DNA of 14,280 bases from Flavobacteriales bacterium (GCA_011525065.1 WTIY01000271.1:1-14280), one strand, 5' to 3'; counted from the first letter of the stretch, positions 1 to 8,043 are shown. Translations and numbers: made by a program. The notes: a model not told the origin generated them from the letters alone.

Positions 1-737
1 CTATTTTAGTGTCCCAACCGGAACCAAAAGTTGAAAACTCTCCTTATTTCAACCTAGTCGACAAACAAAAGGTTAAGATCGATTTTCGCCCATTTATTCA
101 CGTGGAGGGAGTTTCCAGCAAAGACGTGCGGGCCCAAAAAGTGGACCTTTCAAATTATTCGGCCATCATTTTGACTAGCCGTAATTCTGTAGATCACTTT
201 TTCCGTATTGCTGAGGAATTGAGATTCAAGGTGCCCGACACCATGAAGTATTTTTGTCAAAGTGAAGCCGTAGCCTACTATCTTCAAAAATATGTGGTTT
301 ATCGCAAGCGCAAAATATACGTCGGCAAACGAACGTTTACCGAACTGTCGCCTCTGATTAAAAAGTATAAAAACGAAAAATTTCTACTTCCTTCCTCAGA
401 CAAACTCAAGCCTGAAGTCCCCAGAGTACTCGATGATTTAGGGGTAAATTGGAAGCAATCTACGTTTTACAAAACCGTAATTAGCGATTTGTCTGACCTC
501 AGAGACGTCTATTACGACATTTTGGTCTTTTTTAGCCCAAGTGGTATCGAGTCTTTGTTTGAAAATTTTCCAGATTTCGAGCAAAACAATACGAGAATTG
601 CCGTCTTTGGAAATACCACCATTAACGCAGCGACCAATAGAGGACTTAGAGTAGACATTCAGGCCCCAACTCCCGAAACGCCATCAATGACCATGGCTCT
701 GGAACAATACATCAAGAGCGTTAATAGCAAAAAGTAA
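1..737 (+). CDS. hemD: Uroporphyrinogen-III synthase (HemD), 5' end cut by window edge
   Basis: This gene is predicted to close and isomerise the linear tetrapyrrole hydroxymethylbilane to uroporphyrinogen III, the cytosolic step that commits to haem and sirohaem. The reading frame is already open at base 3 and reads I-L-V-S-Q-P-E-P-K. The GTG at base 9 is therefore most likely an internal valine of the usual N-terminal LVSQPEP segment, and the true start lies just left of the window. Family-like segments are TSRNSVDHFF (near bases 174-203), FFSPSGIESLF (near 528-560) and a C-terminal TPETPSM. About 244 residues are visible, close to full length for the Bacteroidota form. HemD diverges strongly in sequence, so the call rests on these segments, the length and the neighbouring pckA. 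The gene ends 5 bases before the convergent pckA stop. Confidence 0.88.
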   Translation, partial: ILVSQPEPKVENSPYFNLVDKQKVKIDFRPFIHVEGVSSKDVRAQKVDLSNYSAIILTSRNSVDHFFRIAEELRFKVPDTMKYFCQSEAVAYYLQKYVVYRKRKIYVGKRTFTELSPLIKKYKNEKFLLPSSDKLKPEVPRVLDDLGVNWKQSTFYKTVISDLSDLRDVYYDILVFFSPSGIESLFENFPDFEQNNTRIAVFGNTTINAATNRGLRVDIQAPTPETPSMTMALEQYIKSVNSKK

Positions 738-742
738 TTGGG

Positions 743-2347
743 TCAAACCAGCGGACCTCCTGCCATGATTTCCTCATTGGCATAAGATTCAAATTTCTTG
801 AAATTTTCTTTGAAGGAGTCGGCCAGTTTATGGGCAGTTTTATAATAGGCCTCGTCGTCATTCCACGTCATTCTTGGGCTGAGGACCTCTGTCGGGACGC
901 CCGGGCATATCCGCGGCTGAGAGACGCCAAATATTGAATGGATGTGGTAATTGTCCTTATTGGCGGCCTCCAAACTCCCATTAATAGCAGCAGTAATCAT
1001 GGCTCTTGTATAGGACAATTTCATTCTATGACCCACGCCAAACGCGCCTCCGGTCCAACCTGTATTGACCAACCAAACGTTCACCCCTGCCGCCTGCATT
1101 TTTTTGCTCAACATCTCGGCATAAACCGTGGGGTGCAATGGCATAAAAGGCGCGCCAAAACACGCTGAAAAACTAGGAACTGGTTCTACAATTCCCGCCT
1201 CGGTTCCAGCTACTTTGGCCGTATAACCACTGATAAAATGATAGGCTGCCTGTCCTGGCGATAGCTTTGAAATGGGAGGCAAGACGCCAAAAGCATCCGC
1301 CGTGAGAAAGAAAATATTTTTCGGATCATGGCCTATGGACGGAATGTTAATGTTGGGTATATGCTCAATGGGATAGCTCACGCGCGTATTTTGGGTGATG
1401 CTCGTGTCCGAAAAATCGACAACGCCAGCTTCATCCATGATGACATTTTCAAGAATGGCTCCCGGTTTAATGGCTCGATAAATATCAGGCTCACTGTCCA
1501 AACTCAAATTAATCACTTTGGCATAACACCCCCCCTCAAAGTTAAAGACGGTATCTTCTGCAGTCCAACCGTGCTCGTCGTCCCCAATAAGGCGTCGTTT
1601 TGGGTCAGCCGACAAGGTAGTTTTACCAGTACCGGATAGACCAAAAAATATGGCCGTATCACCTGCCTCACCAACGTTTGCCGAACAATGCATCGGTAAG
1701 GCATCACGAGTCACAGGCAATAAAAAATTCAAGGCCGAAAAAATACCCTTTTTGATTTCCCCAGTATAGCCTGTCCCGCCAATTAAAGCAATTTTTCGCG
1801 AAAAATTCAAAATGGCAAAATTGTGTTGCCTGGTCTTATCTCGCTGTGGATTAGCCATAAAGCCGGGAGCATTCACAATCAGCCAATCTGACTGAAAATC
1901 ATCCAGTGTCGCCTGGTCAGGACGCAGGAACATATTAAGGGCAAACATATTGCTCCAAGGGTACTCGTTAATGACCCTAATGTTGAGCTTATAATTTGAA
2001 TCAGCACAGGCATAAGCGTCCCGGACAAACAATTCCTTGTGACTCAAGTATTGAACGACTTTATCGTAAAGGGCATCAAAATCATCTGGCTCAAAGGGAA
2101 TATTAATTGGACCCCACCACACCTTATCTCGCGTAATTTGGTCTTTGACAATGAATCGATCCTTAGGAGAGCGACCTGTAAATTCTCCCGTATTGACGGC
2201 CAAAGTACCATTTTCAGTCTCAGACCCCATGCCTTTTGCAATGGTTATGGCCTGTAATTCTTCGGCGGTGAGTTGATAATGAGTCTTGGCCTGCTTGATC
2301 CCGTACTGCTCAAGCGAAATCGTTTTCGAATTTTTATCAAAATTCAT
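743..2347 (-). CDS. pckA: Phosphoenolpyruvate carboxykinase (ATP)
   Basis: This enzyme converts oxaloacetate and ATP to phosphoenolpyruvate, CO2 and ADP, the entry step of gluconeogenesis in the cytosol. With the ATG at 2347 the protein has 534 residues, close to the 540 of E. coli PckA. Visible motifs are GRSPKD at about 58-63 (substrate region), the kinase P-loop GLSGTGKTT at 236-244, the metal-binding IGDDEHGW at 254-261, then NFEGGCYAK. The frame can be extended nine codons to a TTG at 2374. I rejected that start because the TTG lies inside a good match to the Bacteroidota -7 promoter element, so it would probably not be transcribed. The gene converges on hemD with 5 bases between stops. 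It appears intact, and the ATP-dependent rather than GTP-dependent class is clear from the motifs. Confidence 0.96.
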   Translation of the reverse strand: MNFDKNSKTISLEQYGIKQAKTHYQLTAEELQAITIAKGMGSETENGTLAVNTGEFTGRSPKDRFIVKDQITRDKVWWGPINIPFEPDDFDALYDKVVQYLSHKELFVRDAYACADSNYKLNIRVINEYPWSNMFALNMFLRPDQATLDDFQSDWLIVNAPGFMANPQRDKTRQHNFAILNFSRKIALIGGTGYTGEIKKGIFSALNFLLPVTRDALPMHCSANVGEAGDTAIFFGLSGTGKTTLSADPKRRLIGDDEHGWTAEDTVFNFEGGCYAKVINLSLDSEPDIYRAIKPGAILENVIMDEAGVVDFSDTSITQNTRVSYPIEHIPNINIPSIGHDPKNIFFLTADAFGVLPPISKLSPGQAAYHFISGYTAKVAGTEAGIVEPVPSFSACFGAPFMPLHPTVYAEMLSKKMQAAGVNVWLVNTGWTGGAFGVGHRMKLSYTRAMITAAINGSLEAANKDNYHIHSIFGVSQPRICPGVPTEVLSPRMTWNDDEAYYKTAHKLADSFKENFKKFESYANEEIMAGGPLV

Positions 2348-2371
2348 AAAGCGGTCATTAAATTGTAAGAA

Positions 2372-2379
2372 CAAAAGTA
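2372..2379 (-). promoter_or_regulatory. Predicted pckA promoter, -7 element
   Basis: On the minus strand this reads TACTTTTG, a full match to the Bacteroidota -7 consensus TAnnTTTG. It would start the transcript around 2365, giving a leader of roughly 18 bases before the pckA ATG at 2347. I see no clear TTTG at the -33 distance. An inverted repeat at 2398-2413 covers that zone instead, so an activator or repressor could act there. This is a prediction from one short motif. Confidence 0.42.
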
Positions 2380-2397
2380 AAAATACTATCCGGAAAC

Positions 2398-2418
2398 AGG
2401 GGAATAATCCCCTTTTTT
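2398..2418 (+). terminator. Hairpin plus T-run, plus-strand terminator-like (or operator)
   Basis: AGGGGA (2398-2403) and TCCCCT (2408-2413) form a perfect 6-bp stem with the loop ATAA. The T-run 2413-2418 follows on the plus strand, which is the layout of an intrinsic terminator for plus-strand transcription. No plus-strand gene ends here, so it could only stop antisense read-through coming from hemD across pckA. On the minus strand the stem is followed by GTTTCC and would be a poor terminator for the DUF423 gene, whose stop codon overlaps the element. The same repeat sits just upstream of the pckA -7 element and could instead be a protein-binding site. Confidence 0.35.
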
Positions 2419-2815
2419 ATCCCCTCTTTTTTTTGACGATGCCCCAAGCTAAGGCGCCCCAACCTAGGATAAATAATAGCCCTCCTATTGGCGTCATAGG
2501 GCCTGAGAACCAGGGGTCAAATGGCAATAACTCTCTCGTAGCGCTTAAATAAAGGGATCCACAAAAAAATAAAAGTCCTAAACCCATCAATCGATAAATC
2601 CAAGGCTTAGTTCTGGATGAAATTTTTCGGCTGGACCATACCAACAACAACACCATTAAGTGAAAGGCTTGATAAAAAAATCCGATTTCAAAACGCTCGT
2701 AGGCCTCTGGCGAAATTTTTGGTCGCAATTGATGGGCTCCTGTAGCGCCTAATATAACGGTGCTGGCTCCAAGCAAGCTCAAAATCACTCCGTGAAATTT
2801 ATCTTTTCGGTACAT
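2417..2815 (-). CDS. DUF423 family small inner-membrane protein
   Basis: This is a 132-residue membrane protein of the DUF423 family, whose function is not known. Four hydrophobic segments lie at about 9-27, 44-60, 73-92 and 106-126. Family hallmarks are GATGAHQL (23-30, the usual GAFGAH), FYQAFHLMVLL (47-57), GSLYL (86-90) and TPIGGLLFILGW (108-119). I chose the ATG at 2815 because it puts the first membrane segment right after a short basic N-terminus, as in relatives. Two upstream in-frame ATGs exist at 2869 and 2893. They would add 18 or 26 polar residues without a family counterpart, and the one at 2893 would overlap the divergent gene at 2885. The stop lies 69 bases upstream of the pckA start on the same strand. 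Confidence 0.82.
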   Translation of the reverse strand: MYRKDKFHGVILSLLGASTVILGATGAHQLRPKISPEAYERFEIGFFYQAFHLMVLLLVWSSRKISSRTKPWIYRLMGLGLLFFCGSLYLSATRELLPFDPWFSGPMTPIGGLLFILGWGALAWGIVKKKRG

Positions 2816-2884
2816 ATGGTCCAATTCTATTTTTCTATATTCGTGAACAGATCTAACGAGCCTAAACATACAAAAAATTAGTCC

Positions 2885-4255
2885 ATGCGTCATATTTTAG
2901 TCATCGGAGCAGGACGATCTGCCACTAACCTCATTCAGTATCTTGCCCAGCATGCTCAAGCGCAAGAATTAGAAATCACAGTAGCTGACTTATCCCAAGA
3001 GGCGGCCAATAAGAACATCAACGGGATGCCCAAGACACGGGGTATTGCTTTTGATGTGAATGATGCGGCCCAGAGATCGTCTTTGATCAGCAGTCATGAT
3101 TTAGTCATTTCTATGCTGCCCGCATACATGCATTTAGAGGTCGCAAAGGATTGTTTAGCCCATGGCAAACACATGGTAACGGCTTCTTATATCAGTCCGG
3201 ACATGTTGGCCTTAGATCAGGAAGTCCGCAACAAAAATTTAGTCTTTATGAACGAATGCGGGTTGGACCCTGGCATTGATCATATGAGCGCCATGAAAGT
3301 GATCGATTCAATTCGAGAACAAGGTGGTGAAATGCTTTTATTTGAATCGTTTACCGGAGGTTTAATCGCTCCAGAAAGCGACACCAATCTATGGCATTAC
3401 AAATTCACTTGGAATCCGAGAAATGTCGTCTTGGCTGGTCAAGGTGGTGCCGCAGAATTTATACAAGAGGGAACCTACAAGTACATTCCTTATCATCGTC
3501 TGTTTCGCCGCACTGAATTTCTAGACATCGAAGGCTACGGCAGATTTGAAGCCTATGCCAACCGAAACTCCCTTAAGTACCGAAGCATATACGGCTTGGA
3601 AGACATCTTGACGCTATATCGTGGCACCATCAGACATGTTGGTTTTAGCAAGGCATGGAACATGTTTGTACAACTTGGCATGACCGATGACAGCTATCGG
3701 ATCCCCAATTCAGAACACCTTACCTATAAGGAATTTGTGAATTTATTCCTGCCCTACTCACCCACGGATTCGGTGGCCCTCAAGTTGCGGCATAATCTAA
3801 AAATTGACCAAGACGACTTAATGTGGGGTAAGCTTGAAGAGTTGGATTTATTCAATACTGAAAAAACCATAGGCATTAAAAATGCCAGTCCTGCAATGGC
3901 GCTACAAAAAATATTGATGGATAAGTGGACCCTAGAGCCTGAGGACAAAGACATGATCGTGATGTATCATAAATTTGGCTATGTTTTGGATGGGGTCAAG
4001 CAGCAAATCGACAGTCACATGGTGCTTATTGGTGAAGATCAAACGAACACCGCTATGGCCAAAACCGTAGGTCTACCCGTGGCCATCGCCGCCCTGAAAA
4101 TACTGAATGGGGTCATTAAAAACCCCGGCGTTCAATTGCCAATAACCAAAGAGGTCTACACCCCGATTCTCAAAGAATTGGAGGATTATGGCGTTGTATT
4201 CAAAGAAAAACAAGTGCCTTATATGGGTTACAACCCAAATAACGTCGCGGGATAA
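2885..4255 (+). CDS. Saccharopine dehydrogenase-like oxidoreductase
   Basis: This 456-residue protein belongs to the saccharopine dehydrogenase family (LYS9 / C-terminal half of animal AASS). The best-known family reaction is NAD(P)-linked interconversion of saccharopine with glutamate and aminoadipate semialdehyde in lysine metabolism. The N-terminal Rossmann fold shows GAGRSA at 8-13 and an acidic residue, Asp35, at the end of the second strand, which would favour NAD over NADP. Further family segments are NECGLDPGIDHM (123-134), WNPRNVVLAGQG (176-187) and GLPVAIAALKILNG (396-409). Length and ends fit an intact enzyme. No partner lysine gene lies nearby, so the substrate is inferred from the family alone. 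The start at 2885 gives the usual short lead into the nucleotide fold. The gene is divergent from the DUF423 gene and ends 10 bases from the convergent peptidase. Confidence 0.87.
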   Translation: MRHILVIGAGRSATNLIQYLAQHAQAQELEITVADLSQEAANKNINGMPKTRGIAFDVNDAAQRSSLISSHDLVISMLPAYMHLEVAKDCLAHGKHMVTASYISPDMLALDQEVRNKNLVFMNECGLDPGIDHMSAMKVIDSIREQGGEMLLFESFTGGLIAPESDTNLWHYKFTWNPRNVVLAGQGGAAEFIQEGTYKYIPYHRLFRRTEFLDIEGYGRFEAYANRNSLKYRSIYGLEDILTLYRGTIRHVGFSKAWNMFVQLGMTDDSYRIPNSEHLTYKEFVNLFLPYSPTDSVALKLRHNLKIDQDDLMWGKLEELDLFNTEKTIGIKNASPAMALQKILMDKWTLEPEDKDMIVMYHKFGYVLDGVKQQIDSHMVLIGEDQTNTAMAKTVGLPVAIAALKILNGVIKNPGVQLPITKEVYTPILKELEDYGVVFKEKQVPYMGYNPNNVAG

Positions 4256-4265
4256 TTTGCTTTAT

Positions 4266-4955
4266 TTAGCGTCGATTTAAAAATATCATGATGAAGTACA
4301 TCAGGGTGGCCAATGACCCTAAAGCAGCCACCACGTAGGTACGTGCCGCCCATTTCAAGGCATCTTTCGCCCCATCTAACTCTTGAGCCGTAACCATGTT
4401 TTTTGTTTTAAGCCAGACTAAGGCCCGATTACTGGCATCAAATTCAACCGGTAAGGTGATGAAGGAAAAAACAGTGGTGGTGGCAAACAACAAGATGCCA
4501 AGCAAAAACAAAGAACTCCCCAAAGCGGATCCGCTTGCTGATAAAATTAGCCCCATCATAATTACAAAGTTGGATAACTTACTGGCTACACCGACCATTG
4601 GAACAATTGAAGAGCGCATGGTCAGCCACGAATAGGCCTGAGCGTGTTGTACGGCGTGACCACATTCATGCGCAGCGACGGCTGCGGCAGCAGCATTTCT
4701 CTGATGATAAACCGATTCGCTTAAATTGACGGTCTTATTTGTGGGGTTATAGTGATCGGTTAATTGTCCTGCAGTAGAAATGACCTGAACATCAGAAATA
4801 CCGTGATCACGCAACATCTGCTCTGCGATCTCCTTGCCGCTTAAACCGTTTCGCAAATGCAGCTTGCTGTAATGAGCAAATTTCTTTTTAAGGGTATTGC
4901 TCACCCACCAACTCACTAAAAAAATCAATCCTGCTAAAAGATAATATCCAGACAT
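4266..4955 (-). CDS. Membrane zinc metallopeptidase, YugP type (Zn_peptidase_2)
   Basis: This 229-residue membrane protein belongs to the neutral zinc metallopeptidase family typified by B. subtilis YugP. Its substrates are not known. The zinc motif HECGH is at 96-100, with His96 and His100 as ligands and Glu97 as the catalytic base. The later LPVEFDASNRA segment (168-178) could supply the third ligand through Glu171. Hydrophobic segments lie at about 4-20, 115-138, 146-168 and 206-226. The N-terminal half also carries the family-typical GQLTDHYNP and KTVNLSE stretches. The start gives a family-like short N-terminus directly followed by the first membrane helix. It lies downstream of leuS on the same strand after a 124-base gap that holds its own promoter-like motif, so it may be transcribed separately. 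Confidence 0.9.
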   Translation of the reverse strand: MSGYYLLAGLIFLVSWWVSNTLKKKFAHYSKLHLRNGLSGKEIAEQMLRDHGISDVQVISTAGQLTDHYNPTNKTVNLSESVYHQRNAAAAAVAAHECGHAVQHAQAYSWLTMRSSIVPMVGVASKLSNFVIMMGLILSASGSALGSSLFLLGILLFATTTVFSFITLPVEFDASNRALVWLKTKNMVTAQELDGAKDALKWAARTYVVAALGSLATLMYFIMIFLNRR

Positions 4956-4985
4956 ACAAATAATTTGAGTTTAGCTTATTCAGGT

Positions 4986-4993
4986 CAAATCTA
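4986..4993 (-). promoter_or_regulatory. Predicted -7 promoter element of the zinc peptidase gene
   Basis: On the minus strand this reads TAGATTTG, a full match to the Bacteroidota -7 consensus TAnnTTTG. It lies 30 bases upstream of the ATG at 4955, implying a leader of about 25 bases. TTTG-like tracts occur upstream but not at a good -33 spacing. If real, it uncouples the peptidase gene from leuS. Confidence 0.4.
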
Positions 4994-5079
4994 ATGCCAA
5001 AATAACAAAACGGCGTTTCGCTGACAATCTGACGTAGTCAAAAAATTATTTAAGGTTGTTATCTTGGTAATTAGGGGAC

Positions 5080-7905
5080 CTAACCCACGATATTAACGAT
5101 CTTTCCAGGCACGACAATCACTTTTTTCGGCATTCGCCCCTTCAATTGATCTTGAGTGCGGGCATCAGCCATGACTGCAGCTTCAATGTCATCCTTGGAC
5201 AATTCCAAAGACAATTCCAAAGTAAAACGGGTCTTTCCATTAAATGAAATGGGGTAGGTCTTACTCGACTCTACCAAGTACTTGGGCTCGAAAACCGGAT
5301 ACGGCTGGCCTGAAACACTTGAATTGTGCCCCATTTTTGACCAAAGTTCTTCAGCGATATGAGGGGCATAAGGCGCCATTAATACGATCAATGGTTCCAA
5401 TATTGCACGCTGGGATGCTCTAAGGCTTGTCAACTCATTGACTGCGATCATAAAGGTACTAACTGAGGTGTTGAAGCTGAATTGTTCAATGTCTTCATTG
5501 ACCTTTTTTATGGTCTTGTGTAGAACTTTTAAGGCCTCCGGGCTTGGCGCTTCATCGTTGACAAGAAATCCATCTTGCGCTCCTGTATGATATAATTTCC
5601 ACAGTTTTTTTAAGAACCCATGAACTCCCGTGATCCCTGCGGTACTCCAGGGCTTAGACTGCTCTAACGGACCTAAAAACATTTCGTATAACCTCAAGGT
5701 ATCCGCGCCATACTGATCACAAATATCGTCTGGATTGACTACATTAAACTTCGACTTTGACATCTTTTCGACCTCGCGCTTGACTTTAAATGACCCGTCG
5801 GGCTCCTTGATGATTGTCGCATTTTGATATTCTGGACGCCAGGCGATAAAGGCTTCCAAATCCAATTCATTGTTGACCGATACCATAGAAACATCGCAGT
5901 GCACTCCCTGAACCTCTTTATCTTTTGCGCAAGCTGCAGAAACCAGAGTCTTACCGTCCTTGGAGCGCTGGACAAAGGCACTTTCACCCAAAATCATCCC
6001 TTGATTGATGAGTTTGTTAAAGGGCTCGTCTACAGAAATGAATCCACGATCAAACAAAAACTTTACCCAAAAACGACTGTAAAGCAAATGGCCGGTAGCG
6101 TGTTCACTACCCCCAATGTACAAGTCGACATTACCCCAATAATCCAAAGCTTCCTTACCGGCAAATTCATCCTGATTTTTAGGATCCATGTAGCGGAAAA
6201 AATACCAGCTTGACCCGGCCCAACCCGGCATTGTATTGAGTTCTAAAGGGAAAACGCTTTGGTGATCAACGGCGTCCAAAGAAACCACTTTACACTCTGC
6301 CGTATCCCAAGCCCAAAGATTTGCACGACCAAGAGGAGGGTCTCCATCCTCTGTAGGCAAATAGGCACTGACCTCTGGCAAGGTCAACGGCAAATGCTCA
6401 AATTCGATCATTCGAGGCACACCATTTTTATAGTAAACTGGGAATGGTTCGCCCCAGTAGCGTTGACGACTAAAAACGGCATCTCTCAATCGAAAATTCA
6501 CCGTTCCCTTTCCGTAGCCTTTTGCTTCCAATGCCTCGATGGCCGCCTTAAAGGCTTTGGCGTAATTTAAATCATTGAGAAATTCACTGTTGTCAATGAC
6601 ACAAGGCTCTTTTAGGGTATAAGCCTCTTGAGTCACTTCGATGTTTTGAAAAATATTGGGGATGGGCAGGTCAAAATGACGGGCAAAATCAAAGTCCCGC
6701 TGATCGCCACAAGGTACCGCCATGACCGCCCCCGTACCATAGCCAGCTAAGACATAATCCCCAATCCAAATTGGAATTTCTGCACCGCTCAAAGGATGAA
6801 TGGCATGTGCCCCAGTAAAGACTCCACTTATGGTTTTTACATCGGCCATTCGCTCGCGCTCACTCCGCTGGGCCGTAGCTTCAACATACTGCTCGACTGC
6901 TTTTGCCTGTGCGCTTGTCGTAATTTTGGACACCAATTCGTGCTCTGGGGCCAAGGTTAAAAAACTCACCCCAAAAATAGTATCTGGCCGGGTGGTAAAC
7001 ACCTCGATTTGATCTGAATGACCGGCCACGTCAAAACAAACCGAAGCGCCGCTTGATCTGCCGATCCAATGTCTTTGTGATTCCTTGAGTGGCTCAGGCC
7101 AATCCAATTGATCTAAACCATCGAGCAGTCTTTGGGCATAAGCAGAAATGCGCATACTCCACTGCTTCATTTTTTTTCGAACCACAGGATGACCTCCGCG
7201 TTCAGACACGCCATTTACAATCTCATCATTGGCCAACACTGTTCCTAATTCAGGACACCAATTCACCTCAGATTCAGCTAAATAGGTCAATCGGAAATGA
7301 CTCAATACGGCCTCTTTTTCCAGGTCGCTAAAATTTTTCCATTGAGCCACATCAAAATCAGATTCAAGTGCATCCATTGTCTGTTTCAGCCCTGCACTGC
7401 CTTCTGATTCAAAAATTTCAATAAGGGCTTGGATGGGTCGAGCCTGATTCAGATCAGGATCGTACCAAGAGTTGTAGAGCTCGATAAAAATCCATTGGGT
7501 CCATCGATAATAGTCAGGGTCAGAGGTTCTTACCTCACGGGCCCAATCAAAACTGAATCCCATGCGATCCAGTTGTTCTCGATATCGCGCAATGTTATCT
7601 CGAGTGGTTTTACTGGGGTGCTGCCCGGTTTGGATGGCGTATTGCTCGGCGGGCAGACCAAAACTGTCATAGCCTTGGGGGTGCAATACATTAAAGCCTT
7701 TGTGACGTTTGTAACGGGCATAAATATCGCTGGCAATATAACCTAGAGGATGACCGACATGAAGCCCAGCGCCTGAGGGATACGGAAACATGTCCAAAAC
7801 ATAAAATTTGGGTTGATCCACAGCATTTTTCGCCGCAAAAGTTTGGTTCTCTGCCCAATATTTTTGCCACTTTTCCTCGATCGAGCGAAATGTATATTTA
7901 CTCAT
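5080..7905 (-). CDS. leuS: Leucyl-tRNA synthetase
   Basis: This class I synthetase charges tRNA-Leu with leucine in the cytosol. The 941-residue protein has the HIGH motif as HVGH at 49-52 and KMSKS at 714-718. The editing (CP1) domain is present, with TTRPDTIFG at 304-312 and GTGAVMAVP at 390-398, so it should clear mischarged amino acids. It is about 80 residues longer than E. coli LeuRS (860). Part of the excess is an insertion at about 147-206, before the SEVNWCP segment (212-218). Cysteines of the E. coli-type zinc module are not evident around 230-245. The C-terminal domain is complete. The minus-strand leader shows AGGG a few bases before the ATG at 7905, a modest ribosome-binding site. 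It is divergent from ftsX, and an inverted repeat sits in its leader. Confidence 0.97.
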   Translation of the reverse strand: MSKYTFRSIEEKWQKYWAENQTFAAKNAVDQPKFYVLDMFPYPSGAGLHVGHPLGYIASDIYARYKRHKGFNVLHPQGYDSFGLPAEQYAIQTGQHPSKTTRDNIARYREQLDRMGFSFDWAREVRTSDPDYYRWTQWIFIELYNSWYDPDLNQARPIQALIEIFESEGSAGLKQTMDALESDFDVAQWKNFSDLEKEAVLSHFRLTYLAESEVNWCPELGTVLANDEIVNGVSERGGHPVVRKKMKQWSMRISAYAQRLLDGLDQLDWPEPLKESQRHWIGRSSGASVCFDVAGHSDQIEVFTTRPDTIFGVSFLTLAPEHELVSKITTSAQAKAVEQYVEATAQRSERERMADVKTISGVFTGAHAIHPLSGAEIPIWIGDYVLAGYGTGAVMAVPCGDQRDFDFARHFDLPIPNIFQNIEVTQEAYTLKEPCVIDNSEFLNDLNYAKAFKAAIEALEAKGYGKGTVNFRLRDAVFSRQRYWGEPFPVYYKNGVPRMIEFEHLPLTLPEVSAYLPTEDGDPPLGRANLWAWDTAECKVVSLDAVDHQSVFPLELNTMPGWAGSSWYFFRYMDPKNQDEFAGKEALDYWGNVDLYIGGSEHATGHLLYSRFWVKFLFDRGFISVDEPFNKLINQGMILGESAFVQRSKDGKTLVSAACAKDKEVQGVHCDVSMVSVNNELDLEAFIAWRPEYQNATIIKEPDGSFKVKREVEKMSKSKFNVVNPDDICDQYGADTLRLYEMFLGPLEQSKPWSTAGITGVHGFLKKLWKLYHTGAQDGFLVNDEAPSPEALKVLHKTIKKVNEDIEQFSFNTSVSTFMIAVNELTSLRASQRAILEPLIVLMAPYAPHIAEELWSKMGHNSSVSGQPYPVFEPKYLVESSKTYPISFNGKTRFTLELSLELSKDDIEAAVMADARTQDQLKGRMPKKVIVVPGKIVNIVG

Positions 7906-7922
7906 GGTGCCCTATAATTACC

Positions 7923-7943
7923 CCAATAGCGGTTCGCTATTGG
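7923..7943. repeat. Perfect 9-bp inverted repeat at the 5' end of the predicted leuS leader
   Basis: CCAATAGCG (7923-7931) and CGCTATTGG (7935-7943) are exact reverse complements around the 3-base centre GTT. No T-run follows on either strand, so it is not a normal terminator. It lies between the leuS ATG at 7905 and the predicted leuS -7 element at 7947-7954, and covers the expected transcription start. It could therefore be an operator, or a hairpin at the very 5' end of the leuS message. Confidence 0.6.
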
Positions 7944-7946
7944 CTG

Positions 7947-7954
7947 CAAATTTA
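7947..7954 (-). promoter_or_regulatory. Predicted leuS promoter, -7 element
   Basis: On the minus strand this reads TAAATTTG, a full match to the Bacteroidota -7 consensus TAnnTTTG. A TTTC about 18 bases further upstream is a weak stand-in for the -33 TTTG. The predicted transcript start near 7940 falls within the inverted repeat at 7923-7943 and leaves a leader of about 35 bases. Confidence 0.45.
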
Positions 7955-8043
7955 AGCCTATTGACTGAAAGAGAAAAGTTTAAACTAAAGGTATTCCCAC
8001 ATCTGAAAATTCCTCGTATTTTTACAACCATACTACTGAGTCC

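Noticed and set aside
2816..2893. Longer start of the DUF423 protein (ATG at 2869 or 2893)
   Set aside because: The extra residues are polar with no family counterpart, and the longest form would overlap the start of the divergent gene.
4956..5079. Possible leuS terminator in the 124-base gap
   Set aside because: Only small stems (TGAC-TAC-GTCA, GCG-AAA-CGC) are present, and the T-rich stretch precedes rather than follows the first of them on the minus strand. This is too weak to call.
5824..6213. Open frame of 129 codons on the plus strand inside leuS
   Set aside because: It is antisense to conserved leuS codons, shows no known motif and is explained by the codon pattern of leuS. The same holds for the other antisense frames in pckA, leuS, the deiminase and atoE genes.
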